Numbered from the stretch's first letter, positions 29,842 to 41,501 are shown. The stretch is DNA of 64,000 bases from Maniola hyperantus (GCF_902806685.2 NC_048549.1:11177594-11241593), one strand, 5' to 3'. Numbers and translations: made by a program. Notes: generated from the letters alone by a model not told the origin.

Positions 29842-30099
29842 CCCGTAGTATAAGATTTTACGTCTCACCAAACCAATAACATCAAACTAAAATAGACCTA
29901 AAGAGCCTTGAATTGAAGTCAAAAATTCAATGCCACTGATTTTAATTTCGCAATGTTTCCGCTTGGAGCGCTGGCTTTAGATGTGTAGACAAACTTGAGC
30001 TTTAAAACAAGGCAATTAAGATCCAGTTTACTATAACGCGGAAGTGTTTCGACTCTCGAATTCTAACGTTTGGTGAGACGTAAAATCTTATACTACGGG
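29842..30099. mobile_element. TIR MITE, family Z (copy 1)
   Basis: Ends CCCGTAGTATAAGATTTTAC and GTAAAATCTTATACTACGGG, flanked by TA. One end is shortened relative to copy 2 (60272-60558). TA duplication and long arms suggest a Tc1/mariner-type partner. Confidence 0.85.
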
Positions 30100-30334
30100 T
30101 ACTGATATTAAACAAAGGAACGGCATGCATTTCATAAGTATTCTAAATCTCGAAATCAAACTACATTGACAGGTTATAAGTCGTGCTATTCAATTCACAA
30201 TCATACTACCAACAGGAAAATATAGTAATAAGTACCTACTTTTAGACTTTTCCGTTTAGAGTGTAAAACTGAAAATATCATATTTCATACTTTGTTCAAA
30301 ATTATGTTACCTACCAAAGGAATATTTTTACAAT

Positions 30335-30411
30335 AGTAGATGGCAGTCGGGGCGGGGATGTCCCGCACACCCGCCAGCCCCCATTGCCATCTCGACCTGT
30401 CGCGTACTATA
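30335..30411 (+). repeat. MITE W, right part
   Basis: GATGGCAGTCGGGGCGGGG to GACCTGTCGCGTACTATA; the left arm is missing. Confidence 0.7.
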
Positions 30412-31642
30412 AATATTTAGCTTTATCAACCACAATTAATTTAAAAAAAAAACATTCATATAATTTTAATAATTATTTCAGACAAATTCAGAAAGTCTGT
30501 TCATAATGTTCCAGCATTCATTTTGTATTAGAGCCGTAATAAAGCCAGTCAATAACACCCAATGAAATAACGTACATTGTAGACCCTCAGAAATAAAGTA
30601 TTCGGCCGTTAACTCTTAATTTATTACGTTCAATGTATTCTCATATTTGACTTTATCGTACGAAAATTGCATTTTTGGGAAACGATATGTTTTGTTACAT
30701 TGTTCGCACAAATATTTGCCTAACAAATTGGTTTGGCACAGCGAAGCCGATCTAATAAAGAGGAGATTAGAACAGATACAATTAAATTCGATTGCATTAT
30801 TATCCGAAGAACGTTCAGAATAGGCCCCAAATTTACATCGCCCATAATATGAATGTTATAAAGGTTTTTACTCAGTCCATTTTGTAACCCTATCGGCGTC
30901 CATTAGTATGTGGGAGGTTAATAAGGTTCTTTGTTGGGGGCACTCGACGCTTTCACAATTCTGCCCTGAATGCACCTTATCTCGGGCTTGTTTGCTCATC
31001 GTCTCGGTAAAAGACCCACCATTTTTGCGCCGGCCGCCAATTTTTCTAGCGTTAGTTGGTAATTACGAACGCAACCCGAGATAGCATCTCAAGAGCGCGC
31101 TTTGAATACGTTTTTACTTTACGCGAGGGCTATTTAGTAGCTGTATAATATTAAAGACCTGGATAGACACGTCATATTACAACCACAGAATACTTAGGTA
31201 ATTGAAGGTAGCTTACATCAGAAGGTTCACTCCACAAAGACGCGTTGAAAAGCCGCGAAAGAGATATTGTGTCGCAATCACTGCGCGCGAGAGCTTATTT
31301 TGCTCTAACTTTTTTACTTTATTGGAAGCGCGGTTCGAGTGGATGTACCTATCTACTATTTACTTTACTTCTAGTGAATTACTATTGTTTCTCACACTTT
31401 CGAGTTGATGATTTTTTTAATTATTTCAAAACAAAAACAATTTAAGTTTAACTAAACTTTCGATAGTATGACCGAGGACAAATCATTTTTCCGCGGGAAG
31501 ACGACCACTAAAATTTCAGCGTTATTTCAGGTTTCTTAGATCACTTACAATGTTGAGTGTTCCTACTTTTTTTTTGTATTTCACTTTAGGTATCTATCTA
31601 CGCTCTTTTTTATTACCGTGTCCCTACGTACTGAGGTACCCA
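30412..31642. other. Longest stretch without recognised repeats
   Basis: About 1.2 kb. 30890-31110 has balanced composition (GGGGGCACTCGACGCTTTC, GCGCCGGCCGCCAATTTTTC) and no repeat match in the window. It could be single-copy regulatory DNA. No open frame with splice sites found. Confidence 0.4.
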
Positions 31643-32009
31643 TACAGGATGTATCCAGAACGCTAACAAAAACTTACCGTTATTGTTATACTATCCAAAC
31701 ATAATCCAATACCAAGAACCATTTGCCTCATTTTATAGTTTTAGTGATTTAGTATTTTTCAACCCGCAATGTATAGCGTGCAAAAGTGGGGGCAAAAACA
31801 GGGCTCCACCACGTGGCATTGACTCCGAGTGGCCTACTTACGCAAAGGTCGATGACCTCTAGCGTCAGTCATATGTTTAATTTGCAATATATCGTGAACT
31901 TTTACAAAATATAAGATTTTTCCCCGCTTTTTTATAGCATCATATCAAATCATCAGTGTTAGGTATCACCTGTCTTCGTTTTTGCTAGCGTTCTGGTTAC
32001 ACCTTGTAT
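31643..32009 (+). mobile_element. TIR element Y, copy without X
   Basis: TACAGGATGTATCCAGAACG and CGTTCTGGTTACACCTTGTA ends. The point where X sits in 24903-25664 reads AAAATATAAGATTTTTCCCC here. Confidence 0.82.
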
Positions 32010-32404
32010 AACTTAGAAATAAGACCCTAGGTATTAAGTTCGCTTTTGTACATACATATTTTTCATATTCGCAATAAAGAATTAAAACACAACGAATGAC
32101 ATCAAAACATCTTTTCACTGTCCCATTGTGAAATACACGAAACATTTTCAATTCCGAACTTATTAGTTGCCAGCCAACAATACACGAGAAACCGCATCCA
32201 GTACTGAGTTTTAAACCACTTTAATCAAATATATTGGCGCCGCTTGCCACACTGCAATGTGCCGCTCTAAAAAACAAGAAATTGAACACCACACAAAGGA
32301 TGTCTCATATAAAGCCATCCTTACATGTGCCAACAAGTTGAAACATTCCAACCTTGTACGTGGAATTGAAACAACTAGCCCAACCATCCCTCCAAATTGG
32401 CTGT
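32010..32404. other. Unassigned sequence
   Basis: No recognisable feature. Confidence 0.4.
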
Positions 32405-32645
32405 TGAAAGAAAGAAAGAAAACTTTTATTTGATCACTACACTACAATGAACACAACAATAAACCTTAAAACTAATTAAATCAATCTACATAGTTATACT
32501 AATAAATAAATAAAAAATATATACTAAATATAGGTAGTGTCACGACGTGTGACCAAATATAGGGCTTCCACTCAGCGTCATGCTGCAGCAAGCTGCACGA
32601 TGCTGAGTGGGACACGTTGCAGCAAGGATGCTGAGTCTCTGGAAG
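32405..32645 (-). mobile_element. LINE 3' region with (TTTC)n tail
   Basis: The 3' end is the GAAAGAAAGAAAGAAAACTT tail at 32405-32430. 32567-32610 holds an inverted repeat, CCACTCAGC ... GCTGAGTGG. The layout fits the 3' untranslated end of a LINE. Confidence 0.45.
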
Positions 32646-33017
32646 TTTAATATAAAAATCTTGAGTACGCGAAATATGAATTTTTAAAGACTTTGATACA
32701 TTGACGATTGATAAAGTAAAAATATAGTAAGTGAGGTAGTTCTAAATACAGATGTGTCATATTTTCGACTACTATGTCAGCAAAATTGTGATATCGCATG
32801 TTATTTGGCCGTTGCCTTTCTTTATTACTTAACAATGTTCCTAAATCAAATTACACATTTTCTACAATATCACGCATGAAATACAAAATTATATTTACCA
32901 CAATAATTTTAAAAGATTCGTTAAAATAAATTTTACAATTATCAACGCTCAGCCCGAATCCTACCCTGGACCTGGAAAGCTATTTTGCAGAGGTTCCATT
33001 TATAATACCTACTTACC
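32646..33017. other. Unassigned sequence
   Basis: No recognisable feature. Confidence 0.4.
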
Positions 33018-33050
33018 AGTGGCGTGCAGGTCATAGAGGCATAAATGCAC
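33018..33050. repeat. Left piece of a repeat split by element C
   Basis: GGCGTGCAGGTCATAGAGGC before the LTR; the sequence resumes at 34563 as ATGCAAATTTTAC and TATGACCTGCC. Confidence 0.55.
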
Positions 33051-34562
33051 TGATTTAGAGGTGGAACCTCTACCGTTACTTGGCTGGCAGCTATTAGGAA
33101 AACTTCGCAGCTGCCACACAACAATATTCAAATTTGGAATGCAGTGGAGAATCCTCGTGGTCACGCACGTTACAAGATTCCACATTCCCTATCATTCGCT
33201 CCTCAGATACCAAGACCGACACATCACTGTCGAGCACCGAGCTCCAGCTTTCTTGATTTCGACTGGTCGGAGACAACCAGTTTGTGTTTTAAATTAATTG
33301 TGTTTATCCTGAATTATATCTTGTAAATATGTGAGCAGCCGTTTCATTCATACTCCGTGCTACCACATATTCTTTAACATTCCATGAACAATATAGACAA
33401 TAAGTGACGTCTCATCATCTCATTTTAAAAAGGGAATTTTTTATAGACGTTTTACTTTTTTAGAACAATTTTATTTAGTTATATTGTCATGTCATAATTG
33501 CCATTGTATTTTGTAAAATTTTCCTGTCATAACAATTTAAATTTCAGCAATTTATAAAGAAACAGTATTACATGTATGAAGAGGACTAATCTCTCCGTTC
33601 CATGGTTCCATTCACAACAGACCCCTACGGATCATGCCACAATTCGTAAGGTTTTCAGCAAAGCTTCCTCCGTGCATTGCGGATCATCTTTTATTTCAAA
33701 GTGAAGCAGCTTTTGTGGAGTGCTGTATAGCCTCCGCACACATGTTCCTGTAGTACACTGGGCACCCTAAGACACGATGTCAGTCGTTCGTAAGTCCTTC
33801 GACCTTTTCACTTTTCCAGGTTCACTGAGTTTATCGCGCTCAGAACCTCTCTTCAGGTCTGTGTCGACGCGAGTTTGCCAAGGTTCGACGTGAAGAAGAT
33901 TTGCTCATCATGCGTCTCCTCCGTCATCAACCTTTTTGCACTCCGAACGCTTCATTTATTGTAATTATTTTTTTCCGTGTCACTTAGGTATACAGGTCTA
34001 CTGCTTATTTCTCTGGTCTTAAGTACTGCCTCCCAGTCATTGTGTACACAATGACCTGAGGTATTACACCATTACCAGATACTGCTACAGAAGACTCAAC
34101 ATTGAGGCAACTTTCAATCCTATTTGCCTTCTCATTTTTATCAATACATGTTCTAGTTTTAGGGTTCTTTTCCTTCATTCTTATGTATATAATACTTGCC
34201 TTACTTAATATTTCTTTTTTTTCTGTTTCTCACTCCGTAGGGGGGTGATGTAGAGGTGGAACCTCTACCGTTACTTGGCTGGCAGCTATTAGGAAAACTT
34301 CGCAGCTGCCACACAACAATATTCAAATTTGGAATGCAGTGGAGAATCCTCGTGGTCACGCACGTTACAAGATTCCACATTCCCTATCATCCGCTCGTCA
34401 CGTCAACATCTTCTACCATTGTATTATATAAAGCTCGCGAGCCCGTCTGTATTGTACATAACATATCAATTGTAAAGTGTAAAATAAACATCACTATATG
34501 TAGCTGGTTCTTCATTACATCAACCCTTCAGCTACACTGCTTACCCCAGTTGTAATAGCTCA
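33051..34562 (+). mobile_element. Short LTR element C, damaged, no coding region
   Basis: 33056-33195 equals 34251-34390 without a difference, after which the copies diverge abruptly, so the left LTR is truncated. The right LTR (34246-34562) starts TGATGTAGAGG and ends AGCTCA. GTAGGGGGG (polypurine tract) directly precedes it. Flanks ATGCAC and ATGCAA suggest a 5-6 bp target duplication. The interior (about 33200-34245) has no open gag or pol, so this is a non-autonomous element; superfamily unknown. Confidence 0.75.
34246..34562 (+). repeat. Element C right LTR
   Basis: Contains a TATA box with good context (TATTATATAAAGC at about 34422) and AATAAA about 60 bp later, plus a short palindrome at its start (TAGAGGTGGAACCTCTA). 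Confidence 0.75.
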
Positions 34563-34756
34563 ATGCAAATTTTACATTATGACCTGCCAGTAAAGGTTCC
34601 AACCTAAATAATGCCTACCCTGGCTTCAAACCCTGTGCACCCCACTGCTACTTATCTACTAGAAAAGGAATAAGACCAGATATTTCAAAATTTCCACTAG
34701 ATAAGTAATAAAGAAGATTTATATTTTCGCCAAGCGAAGCCGTGTGTCACAGCTAG
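34563..34756. repeat. Right piece of split repeat and a Helitron-like end
   Basis: TATGACCTGCCAGTAAAGG continues the repeat at 33018. 34725-34756 ends GCCAAGCGAAGCC and CAGCTAG, another Helitron-style terminus. Confidence 0.45.
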
Positions 34757-34955
34757 TCTCTGTATATAAAAAGAAAAGCTGACTGACTATCAACGCACAA
34801 CTCAAACTACTAGACGGATCGGGCTGAAATTTAGCATGCTATTGTGACGAAGGCATCCGCTAAGAAAGGATTTTTGAAAATTCAACCCCTAAGGCAGTAA
34901 AATAGAAATTTGAATCATGTGTAGTTCACGCGGACGAAGTCGCGAGCATAAGCTA
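34757..34955 (+). mobile_element. Helitron H1
   Basis: TCTCTGTATATAAAAAG start, core CGGATCGGGCTGAAATTTAG, hairpin ACGCGGACGAAGTCGCG, end AGCTA. Confidence 0.82.
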
Positions 34956-35417
34956 CTTTCAATATAAAGGTAATTTTAATTGACTCGATGCTTCAAAAGT
35001 TTCACTAATTAAGGCGCGAGCTCGTTATAAAACGAAATTGATCCTGGGTTTTAAAGACCGCCAGAACTCGGAATCTATTATCGCACGTTTATCTAAAGAG
35101 AATTACTTTCACACCATTAATTTTTCATTTCAGTCTCAAGTGGCCTATCGAAGGGCTCAAGTTGGAGTTTGAACGACAGGATCATCTAGATAAGTTAAAG
35201 GTATAAGAAGAAATATATTTTGAATTGCGATGCGACCAGTTCGACGTTTGTTGTGTCGCAATCGCATTGTGTTATAATCTAAATTATTATTATAATTCCG
35301 TATCTTCGGAGAAAAAGGAATCCCAATAGAATCACTTCGCCTAAACAATTTCCAGAAATTCCAGTCAAGCGAAGCTGGGGAAGGTCAGTGTGTGAGAATA
35401 ATTATTAAGAATAACTT
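34956..35417. other. Unassigned sequence
   Basis: No recognisable feature. Confidence 0.4.
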
Positions 35418-35848
35418 CGCAAAAGTATTGGGAAATGTGCGAGGAATACATTATACTCATCTGGTGACAGAAGGGCTGGCTCATTTTTTGCGCAACGGAT
35501 CAGCCTGGCTGTCCAGCGCGGAAATATGGCTGCATTCTTGGCACCATTCCACGCGGGCATGATTTAGATAAGGCTAGCTTTAAGTTTTATTGTAATATTT
35601 TCAATTAAAAAAAAAAGTTTGTGAGATATATTATGTATAATAATTTTATTGGCTTACCTCATAAACGCCAAGGCATCAGGATAATGACCCGAATCAATAC
35701 GTCAGGCCGCAGGGTAGGCGGTACTTCAAAGCGGGAATCATATTCTAAACAATAACATACATCTACGTCGAAATTATAGCTCATCCATATTCATTATCGG
35801 GTCGCTTGAGGCGCAAAAGTATTGGGAAATGTGCGAGGAATACATTAT
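35418..35848 (+). repeat. 36-bp perfect direct repeat flanking a LINE 3' end
   Basis: GCAAAAGTATTGGGAAATGT (first 20 of 36 bases) occurs at 35418-35453 and 35813-35848. Directly after the first copy the translation SFFAQRISLAVQRGN then MAAFLA resembles a LINE C-terminus, with an A10 run at 35602-35612. Confidence 0.7.
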
Positions 35849-36028
35849 TTTGGAGGGCTCATTAAAATTCTACGTTTGGTATAAAATTGCGATTACTTTA
35901 TTGCTTGAAAGATCCTCTTATAATTATTGATGGCTACCGATATTTTTTTTTTTTAGCCGGAATGAAACGACTTTGTTCCGAAAAATGCAGCGTTGAAAAA
36001 CCTCCTGCAGCCTTTGATTTATTTATCT
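35849..36028. other. Unassigned sequence
   Basis: Contains a T12 run near 35945; nothing else. Confidence 0.35.
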
Positions 36029-36256
36029 TCTTAATATATAAAAGGAAACGGTGACTGACTGACTGACTGACTGACTGACTGATTTATCAACGCACAGCTC
36101 AAACTACTGAACGGATCGGGCTGAAATTTGGCATGCAGATGGTTACTATAACGCAAGCATCCGCTAAGAAAGGATTTTTGGAAAATCAACTCCTAAGTGA
36201 AATAGGGGTTTGAAATTTGTGTTGTCCACGCGTACGAAGTCGCGAGCATAAGCTAG
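36029..36256 (+). mobile_element. Helitron H1, full length
   Basis: TCTTAATATATAAAAGG start, seven (TGAC) units, hairpin, CTAG at 36253-36256 followed by T. Confidence 0.87.
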
Positions 36257-36375
36257 TGAATATATAAAGAGAAAAGCTAACTGGCTAACTGACTGATCCA
36301 TCAATATCAACACATTTCAAACTACTGGACGGATCGGGCTGAAATCCCCCATGCCAATAGCTGTCATGACGTCAA
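36257..36375 (+). mobile_element. Second Helitron H1 in tandem, 5' half
   Basis: Begins directly after the previous copy (AATATATAAAGAGAAAAGC) and loses similarity near GTCATGACGTC. Confidence 0.75.
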
Positions 36376-36628
36376 AAATAGTCACTAAAAATATATCAGT
36401 AGGTATAATAATGAATTTCATCAAATAAGTATTCGTTAAAGCAACCTCAGAAAACTATCAGACTTGATAGCTTGCTCCAATCTTGACGACTGATACGAGT
36501 TGACGCCATATTAGCATTTAGATTATCTTCGCCAACGCACGTCGTTTCTCCCAGTATGCTTTATTTGCTTGCGAATTGTTTGGCAGACGTTCATCGGGCG
36601 ATATATAGATTAAATCTGGTAGAACTTA
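36376..36628. other. Unassigned sequence
   Basis: No recognisable feature. Confidence 0.35.
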
Positions 36629-36759
36629 CTATAGTTGACGCATTTTCAACTGAGTCGTCGAGTTATCTGTCTGTTTCGCTCGCACTTACAGGTCGTAGGT
36701 AAGTGCGAGCGAAACAGACAGATAACTCGACGACTCAGTTTAAAATTCGTCGACTATAG
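36629..36759. repeat. Long near-perfect hairpin MITE
   Basis: Arms pair over about 60 bp with a loop of about 9 bases. The inner 42 bp (AACTGAGTCGTCGAGTTATC ... GCTCGCACTTAC) are perfectly complementary. Outer ends CTATAGTTGACG and CGTCGACTATAG. Confidence 0.85.
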
Positions 36760-37271
36760 CTATAATTTACCGGTTTGCACTGGCGGGCCTGAAGGTTCAT
36801 TAGCTGATGCCTTCGATTTCGTCCGTGTAACCGAAGGTTTAAAATAATCTAGTGGGAACTTGTTGGCTTTCCGTCTGATTGACTTTCGTCAAGATATTTT
36901 CAGCGGTTGAGGTTTGAAAATGTAGCACACACTTTCGCGTTTAATAATAGGCTGTGTGCCCCATGAAATTTCTTTACCATGTAAAGCACAAAGCGTCAAA
37001 AAAAATCGCACAAATTTTTTCTTCTTCGGTTGGTAAATATTTGAATTTCATTTCGAATCGCTGCCGATTTCTATAATTACGTTACATACATCAAAAACCA
37101 CAAAAAATACTTTAAACAACAAAAAAACAAGGAAACTATGTCGTATATTACATTACAGTAGCACTCTCCAAAACGTAATAGTATCCTTGTCAATAACCCC
37201 GCACGAGATGGGCCGTATTGTTATTTTACTTCTTAAATTGTTATAATGCGATCGTTACAGACACGCGGCGA
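36760..37271. other. Unassigned sequence
   Basis: No recognisable feature. Confidence 0.4.
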
Positions 37272-38132
37272 GCCATTTGCATAAGCGAGGTTAGCGGCTG
37301 CGTTGGCGATAAAACCGCTCGAGCTTCGACCCGCGTCGAACTTATGAACGCAATTAATGAACCAAATGATACAACAACCGAGCCAACTCCACGGAATTAC
37401 CCTTTTTGCTAACCCTCCACACTGCTGTCTTTTTACTAAAAAGGAGCTAACCTCGAAAAAATAGTTTTTGAGTTATCGCCAAAAAAGGGCCATTTGCGTA
37501 AGCGAGGTTCGGCGGCTGCGTCGGCGATAAAACCGCTCGAGCTTCGACCCGCGTCGAAATTATGAACGCAATTAATGAACCAAATGATACAACAACCGAG
37601 CCAACTCCACGGAATTACCCTTTTTGCTAACCCTCCACACTGCTGTCTTTTTACTAAAAAGGAGCTAACCTCGAAAAAATAGTTTTTTAAGTTATCGCCA
37701 AAAAAAGGCCATTTGCGTAAGCGAGGTTCGGCGGCTGCGTCGGCGATAAACCCGCTCGAGCCTCGACCCGCGTCGAACTTATGAACGCAATTAATGAACC
37801 AAATGATACAACAACGGAATCAACTCCACGGAATTACCCTTTTTGCTAACCCTCCACACTGCTGTCTTTTTACTAAAAAGGAGCTAACCTCGAAAAAATA
37901 GTTTTTGAGTTATCGCCAAAAAGGGCCATTTGCGTAAGCAAGGTTCGGCGGCTGCGTCGGCGATAAAACCGCTCGAGCCCCGACCCGCGTCAAACTTATG
38001 AACGCAATTAGTAAACCAAATGATACAACGGAGCCAACTCCGCGAAATTACCCTTTTTGCCCTCCATACTGCTGTCCTTTTGCTAAAAAGTGGCTAACTT
38101 AAAAAAATAGTTTTTGACATCGCCAAAAACAT
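37272..38132. repeat. Four-copy tandem repeat, unit about 218 bp
   Basis: Units begin GCCATTTG at 37272, 37489, 37708 and 37925. Shared text includes AAACCGCTCGAGC and CTTTTTACTAAAAAGGAGC, which contains a 16-bp palindrome (CTTTTTACTAAAAAG-like). Unit length is not a multiple of three and no frame runs through, so it is not coding. The last unit is the most diverged. Confidence 0.9.
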
Positions 38133-38865
38133 GGGCAGCGATACGCTTCCTCGAGTGTTCTATGAGTGCTTACAGACGACGAGTGCGGTCTGTTGCCGTC
38201 GACACACTGGCGGCTGGCGTCGTGTGTCGCGTTGACGGCAGCAGCTGACGCGTAGGCAGGAGTCGATAAACTCTCCTACATATACGAACACTAATACGCA
38301 CTGCTAGCTATAACATCGGTACCTTAATAAAAGTAAATATGCACCTAGGCAGGCGCGCTTGGTTCACTCAGGTTGTACCATCACCTTCTATTTGGTGTTG
38401 AACATTATATTATACCTATTGGACTTTAGAACTCATATTTCTAAAAAAAGAATGGAACGTGCGTAGAGCTAAACTAAAAACAATCTTGGTCCTATGTAGC
38501 ATTTTTTTAAACAACAAAATTTCAAAATTGCCACCATTTTTAGCGTTAAAAAACTTTTTGTGGTTAGCCACTTTTAGCATAAGTACAGCGGCATATAAAA
38601 TTACTCGTACAACCGGTATCACTTCAACATTAATTTTCGATTAAGAATTTTTATTACGGCCGTAAACGCGTAACGCCGCGTGCGGAAAAAGTGGTTTAGG
38701 AGTACGTAATCTATTATTCTCGTATGTGCACCAGAACATATTGGAATAGGGAATAAGTAAAAAAGATTCCGTATTAGATCTTTACGACAGCCGAGAAAAA
38801 TATATTACAGACGTGACTATGTTCGACTCGATTGCTCCCGTCGAATCGATTTGGCAAAAAAAAAA
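38133..38865. other. Unassigned sequence with a GC-rich hairpin
   Basis: 38194-38240 can fold: TGCCGTCGACACAC pairs with GTGTGTC (38222) and GACGGCA (38234) around a bulge. The rest is AT-rich and featureless. Confidence 0.4.
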
Positions 38866-39233
38866 CGGTCAAGTCCGAGTCTAACTCGCACACAAAGGGT
38901 TCCGTACCATCGTACAAGATAAACACTTTTATGTAGAACACTGCAAGTTAACGCGCCGTCTAAATGTTATTTGAATAAACTAATTATTTACTCGTAAATA
39001 CATTTTAATTTTTTTGTGATCTAACCACAAATTCACGGTTTTTGGATTTTTTGCTTTACTCTGCTATCTTATTAGACCTAACCTATAACTAAACCCATGA
39101 TTCTAGGTGCGGGAAACGGGAAGTACTCAATAGATTTTGACTCCCTTTTCTTGACAGACACGACAGACAGACAGACAACGAAGTGATCCAATAAGGGCTC
39201 CTTTTTCCTTTTAAGGTACGGAACCCTAAAAAT
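38866..39233 (-). repeat. Repeat X, diverged
   Basis: CGGTCAAGTCCGAGTC to TACGGAACCCTAAAAA with several internal deletions. Confidence 0.75.
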
Positions 39234-39364
39234 AGCGCCACCGCAGACGTTGATTTGCATTTTAATACGCTTAAGGGGAATGAAGCTGTCATATTGTGAT
39301 ACAGTGAAGCGCGTGTATCAGTAAATCATGTGCTGCGAATGGGAAATTAAAAAAAAAGGTATTT

Positions 39365-39396
39365 TTTGGCGGACGAAGTCGCGGGCATCATCTAGT
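39365..39396 (+). mobile_element. Helitron 3'-end fragment
   Basis: GGCGGACGAAGTCGCGGGCA then CTAG|T. Confidence 0.6.
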
Positions 39397-39473
39397 GTTA
39401 TACATATTTCGATCGGATAATAGTTTACGCAGGGGTTATAGGACTTATTTAACTTATTATCCAAGGTATTGAA

Positions 39474-39911
39474 ATGTATATTAATTATCATCTAAATATT
39501 ATTTTACTTGGCGCTGAAACGTGGACACAGAGAAACAGCCTTGTTCACAAATTAAAAGTCGCTCAACGAGCTATGGAGAGGGCTATGTTAGGAGTTTCCC
39601 TGAGGAATAAGATCCAAAATGAGGAGATCCGCAAGAGAACCAAGGTCACTGACATAGCCCAAACTGTTAGCAAGCTGAAGTGGCAGTGGGCAGGTCATGC
39701 CTGTCGTAGAGGTGATGGCCGTTGGAGCCGGAAAGTCCTTGAGTGGAGACCGCGTTTAAGCAAGCGTAGTGTGGGACGCCCTCCAGCACGATGAACCGAC
39801 GATATAAAGAAGCTAGATGAGGAAGGCTGAGGACCGGGTGTCGTGGCGCTCTTTAGGGAAGGCCTATGTCCAACAGTGGTCGTCCACAGGCTGATGATGA
39901 TGATGATGATT
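39474..39911 (+). pseudogene. RTE-like LINE, C-terminal part
   Basis: Translation shows LGAETWTQRNSL, then LKVAQRAMERAMLGVSLRNK, RKRTKVTDIA, KLKWQWAGHACRRGDGRW and RSVGRPPAR. These are the C-terminal motifs of RTE-like LINE polyproteins, after the RT thumb. The usual Trp after R-P-P-x-R is a TGA stop (39792-39794), and the frame breaks again in the last 30 residues. The 3' end is (GAT)n at 39893-39910, a tandem tail typical of RTE. 5'-truncated. Confidence 0.85.
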
Positions 39912-40435
39912 ATTATTTTGCTTGTAGTGATAACATTTTCCGGACGAAAGATTTAAATTTAAATTTACCCCTACTTCAGTTTGATTGGCGTGCAATACGA
40001 AACTCCCACCATTATTAACTTTTATCTGGTCCGTTCGTAATCAAACCTCAACATTTAATTTGGGCGCGTGAAGCCTTTTAACATCTCATTTTCATACAGC
40101 AGTGGGAACATAATTATGCGGGGTAAGGGTAACACGAACGGGGTAATACAGACCCCGTCCCCGAGACACGGATGCGATTTTTGGTACGAGTTTTATGTTA
40201 ATATAACCTTCCCTATGCTAATGACTGAATACGAGACGTGCACGCATGGGACCACTATTTAACCCTTTATACGCTTTTTCAAGGGTGCATTCACAAATGT
40301 TCGGGTCTGTAATATAGCCATATTATAGGGACGTAAATAACATCTCGACTTACAAACAGAACCCTTTAAACACAAATATGATGACGATATCTCATTGAAA
40401 TTATTGCTTCTGTATTATTTTTCTGTATATCTTCT
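39912..40435. other. Unassigned sequence
   Basis: No recognisable feature. Confidence 0.4.
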
Positions 40436-40620
40436 TCTAATATTATAAAAGCGAAAGTTTATTTGTTTGTCCTTCCTTCACGCCCTAACCAAGCAACCAA
40501 TCTACTTGTTTGTTAGCGTAGAGACATTTAAAAGGACGAAAAGTAACATAGGCTACTTTTTATCTCGATAAATCAGAATTCCCACGGGATTTTTAAAAAC
40601 CTAAATCAGACATCAGCTAG
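40436..40620 (+). mobile_element. Helitron H2-type
   Basis: TCTAATATTATAAAAGCGAA start; AACATAGGCTACTTTTTATC; end CATCAGCTAG|T. It lacks the GC hairpin (internal deletion after CCTAAATC). Confidence 0.8.
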
Positions 40621-40926
40621 TAGAAAATAAAACGAGATCAATACGAACATGTGTGCAGCCACCCTTGCTATAAGCACAATTACCAAGTTTAGTAAAAGGG
40701 CATTAATGTTAATTTTACTCAGGCGGATTCAAAGTGGAACTAATCAGAAAATCAGCGCCCTTATTACCACTACATAGAGCTGATTATTGTACTAGTTAGA
40801 AGCGCTTTGAAGATTACGTCAGTAAAGTAATAACAAAGGTGCCTATTTCAAATTTAGTTCTCTCATTTCAATTGGGTGAATTTCTCTCCTTCTAAAGCTA
40901 GGCATCCACTATAATAACGAATCCAG

Positions 40927-41005
40927 CGGGGTGATTCGCTAACTCAGTCTAGCTCCGGAATGATAGCCACCGAGCTCATTTTACCGTGGCAGGCAGAACC
41001 ATCTA
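40927..41005. repeat. Half of a TIR MITE (family V)
   Basis: GGGGTGATTCGCTAACTCAG and AATGATAGCCAC match one arm of the complete copy at 59203-59379. Confidence 0.65.
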
Positions 41006-41501
41006 AAATTTTGCAAGCACAGTGGATACCTACCTATAGCATTAGAAATAATAACAATATTTATTCAAAAGTTACAGAGGGTACGCCTACGCTACGGTAT
41101 TTTTTAAAAATCTCATTAGAGATAGTGGGAACGCAGATCTAGAAGAAAGAAATAAATATATAAAAATTATGTTAGTGTAGAAAAATTAAGTACATAATAA
41201 TAAAAAAAGTTTCGCTAACACAGTGTATAACCAGCTTTTGAAATAATAACGACATTTTATTAATAAGCTCCTTAGGTACGCAAAACCAAAGCAGCTTTTT
41301 GATATTTCTCATTAAAGGTATGTACACAATATTTTTAGTCCTGACGTTCATAAAAGCGGTTGAATTTATTACCATAATGTATTTGCTTTATGGCAGTTTT
41401 TTCATTAAACGTTCTTGTAATTGACGTTTTATGTAATTAGGTTAAGGCCAGACTGTGGGCCCAAGTGAGGGGGCCTATAGTCAGACCAGAGAGAGAGCAT
41501 G
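41006..41501. other. Unassigned sequence
   Basis: AT-rich; no recognisable feature. Confidence 0.4.

Noticed and set aside
29364..30411. One MITE W split by a 950-bp insertion
   Set aside because: The two end pieces do not join into a single consensus copy; the right piece already has its own left interior, so they look like two separate copies.
33061..34555. Two open frames with the same 45-residue start (MEPLPLLGWQLLGKL)
   Set aside because: They are translations of the two LTR copies of element C, not a duplicated gene.
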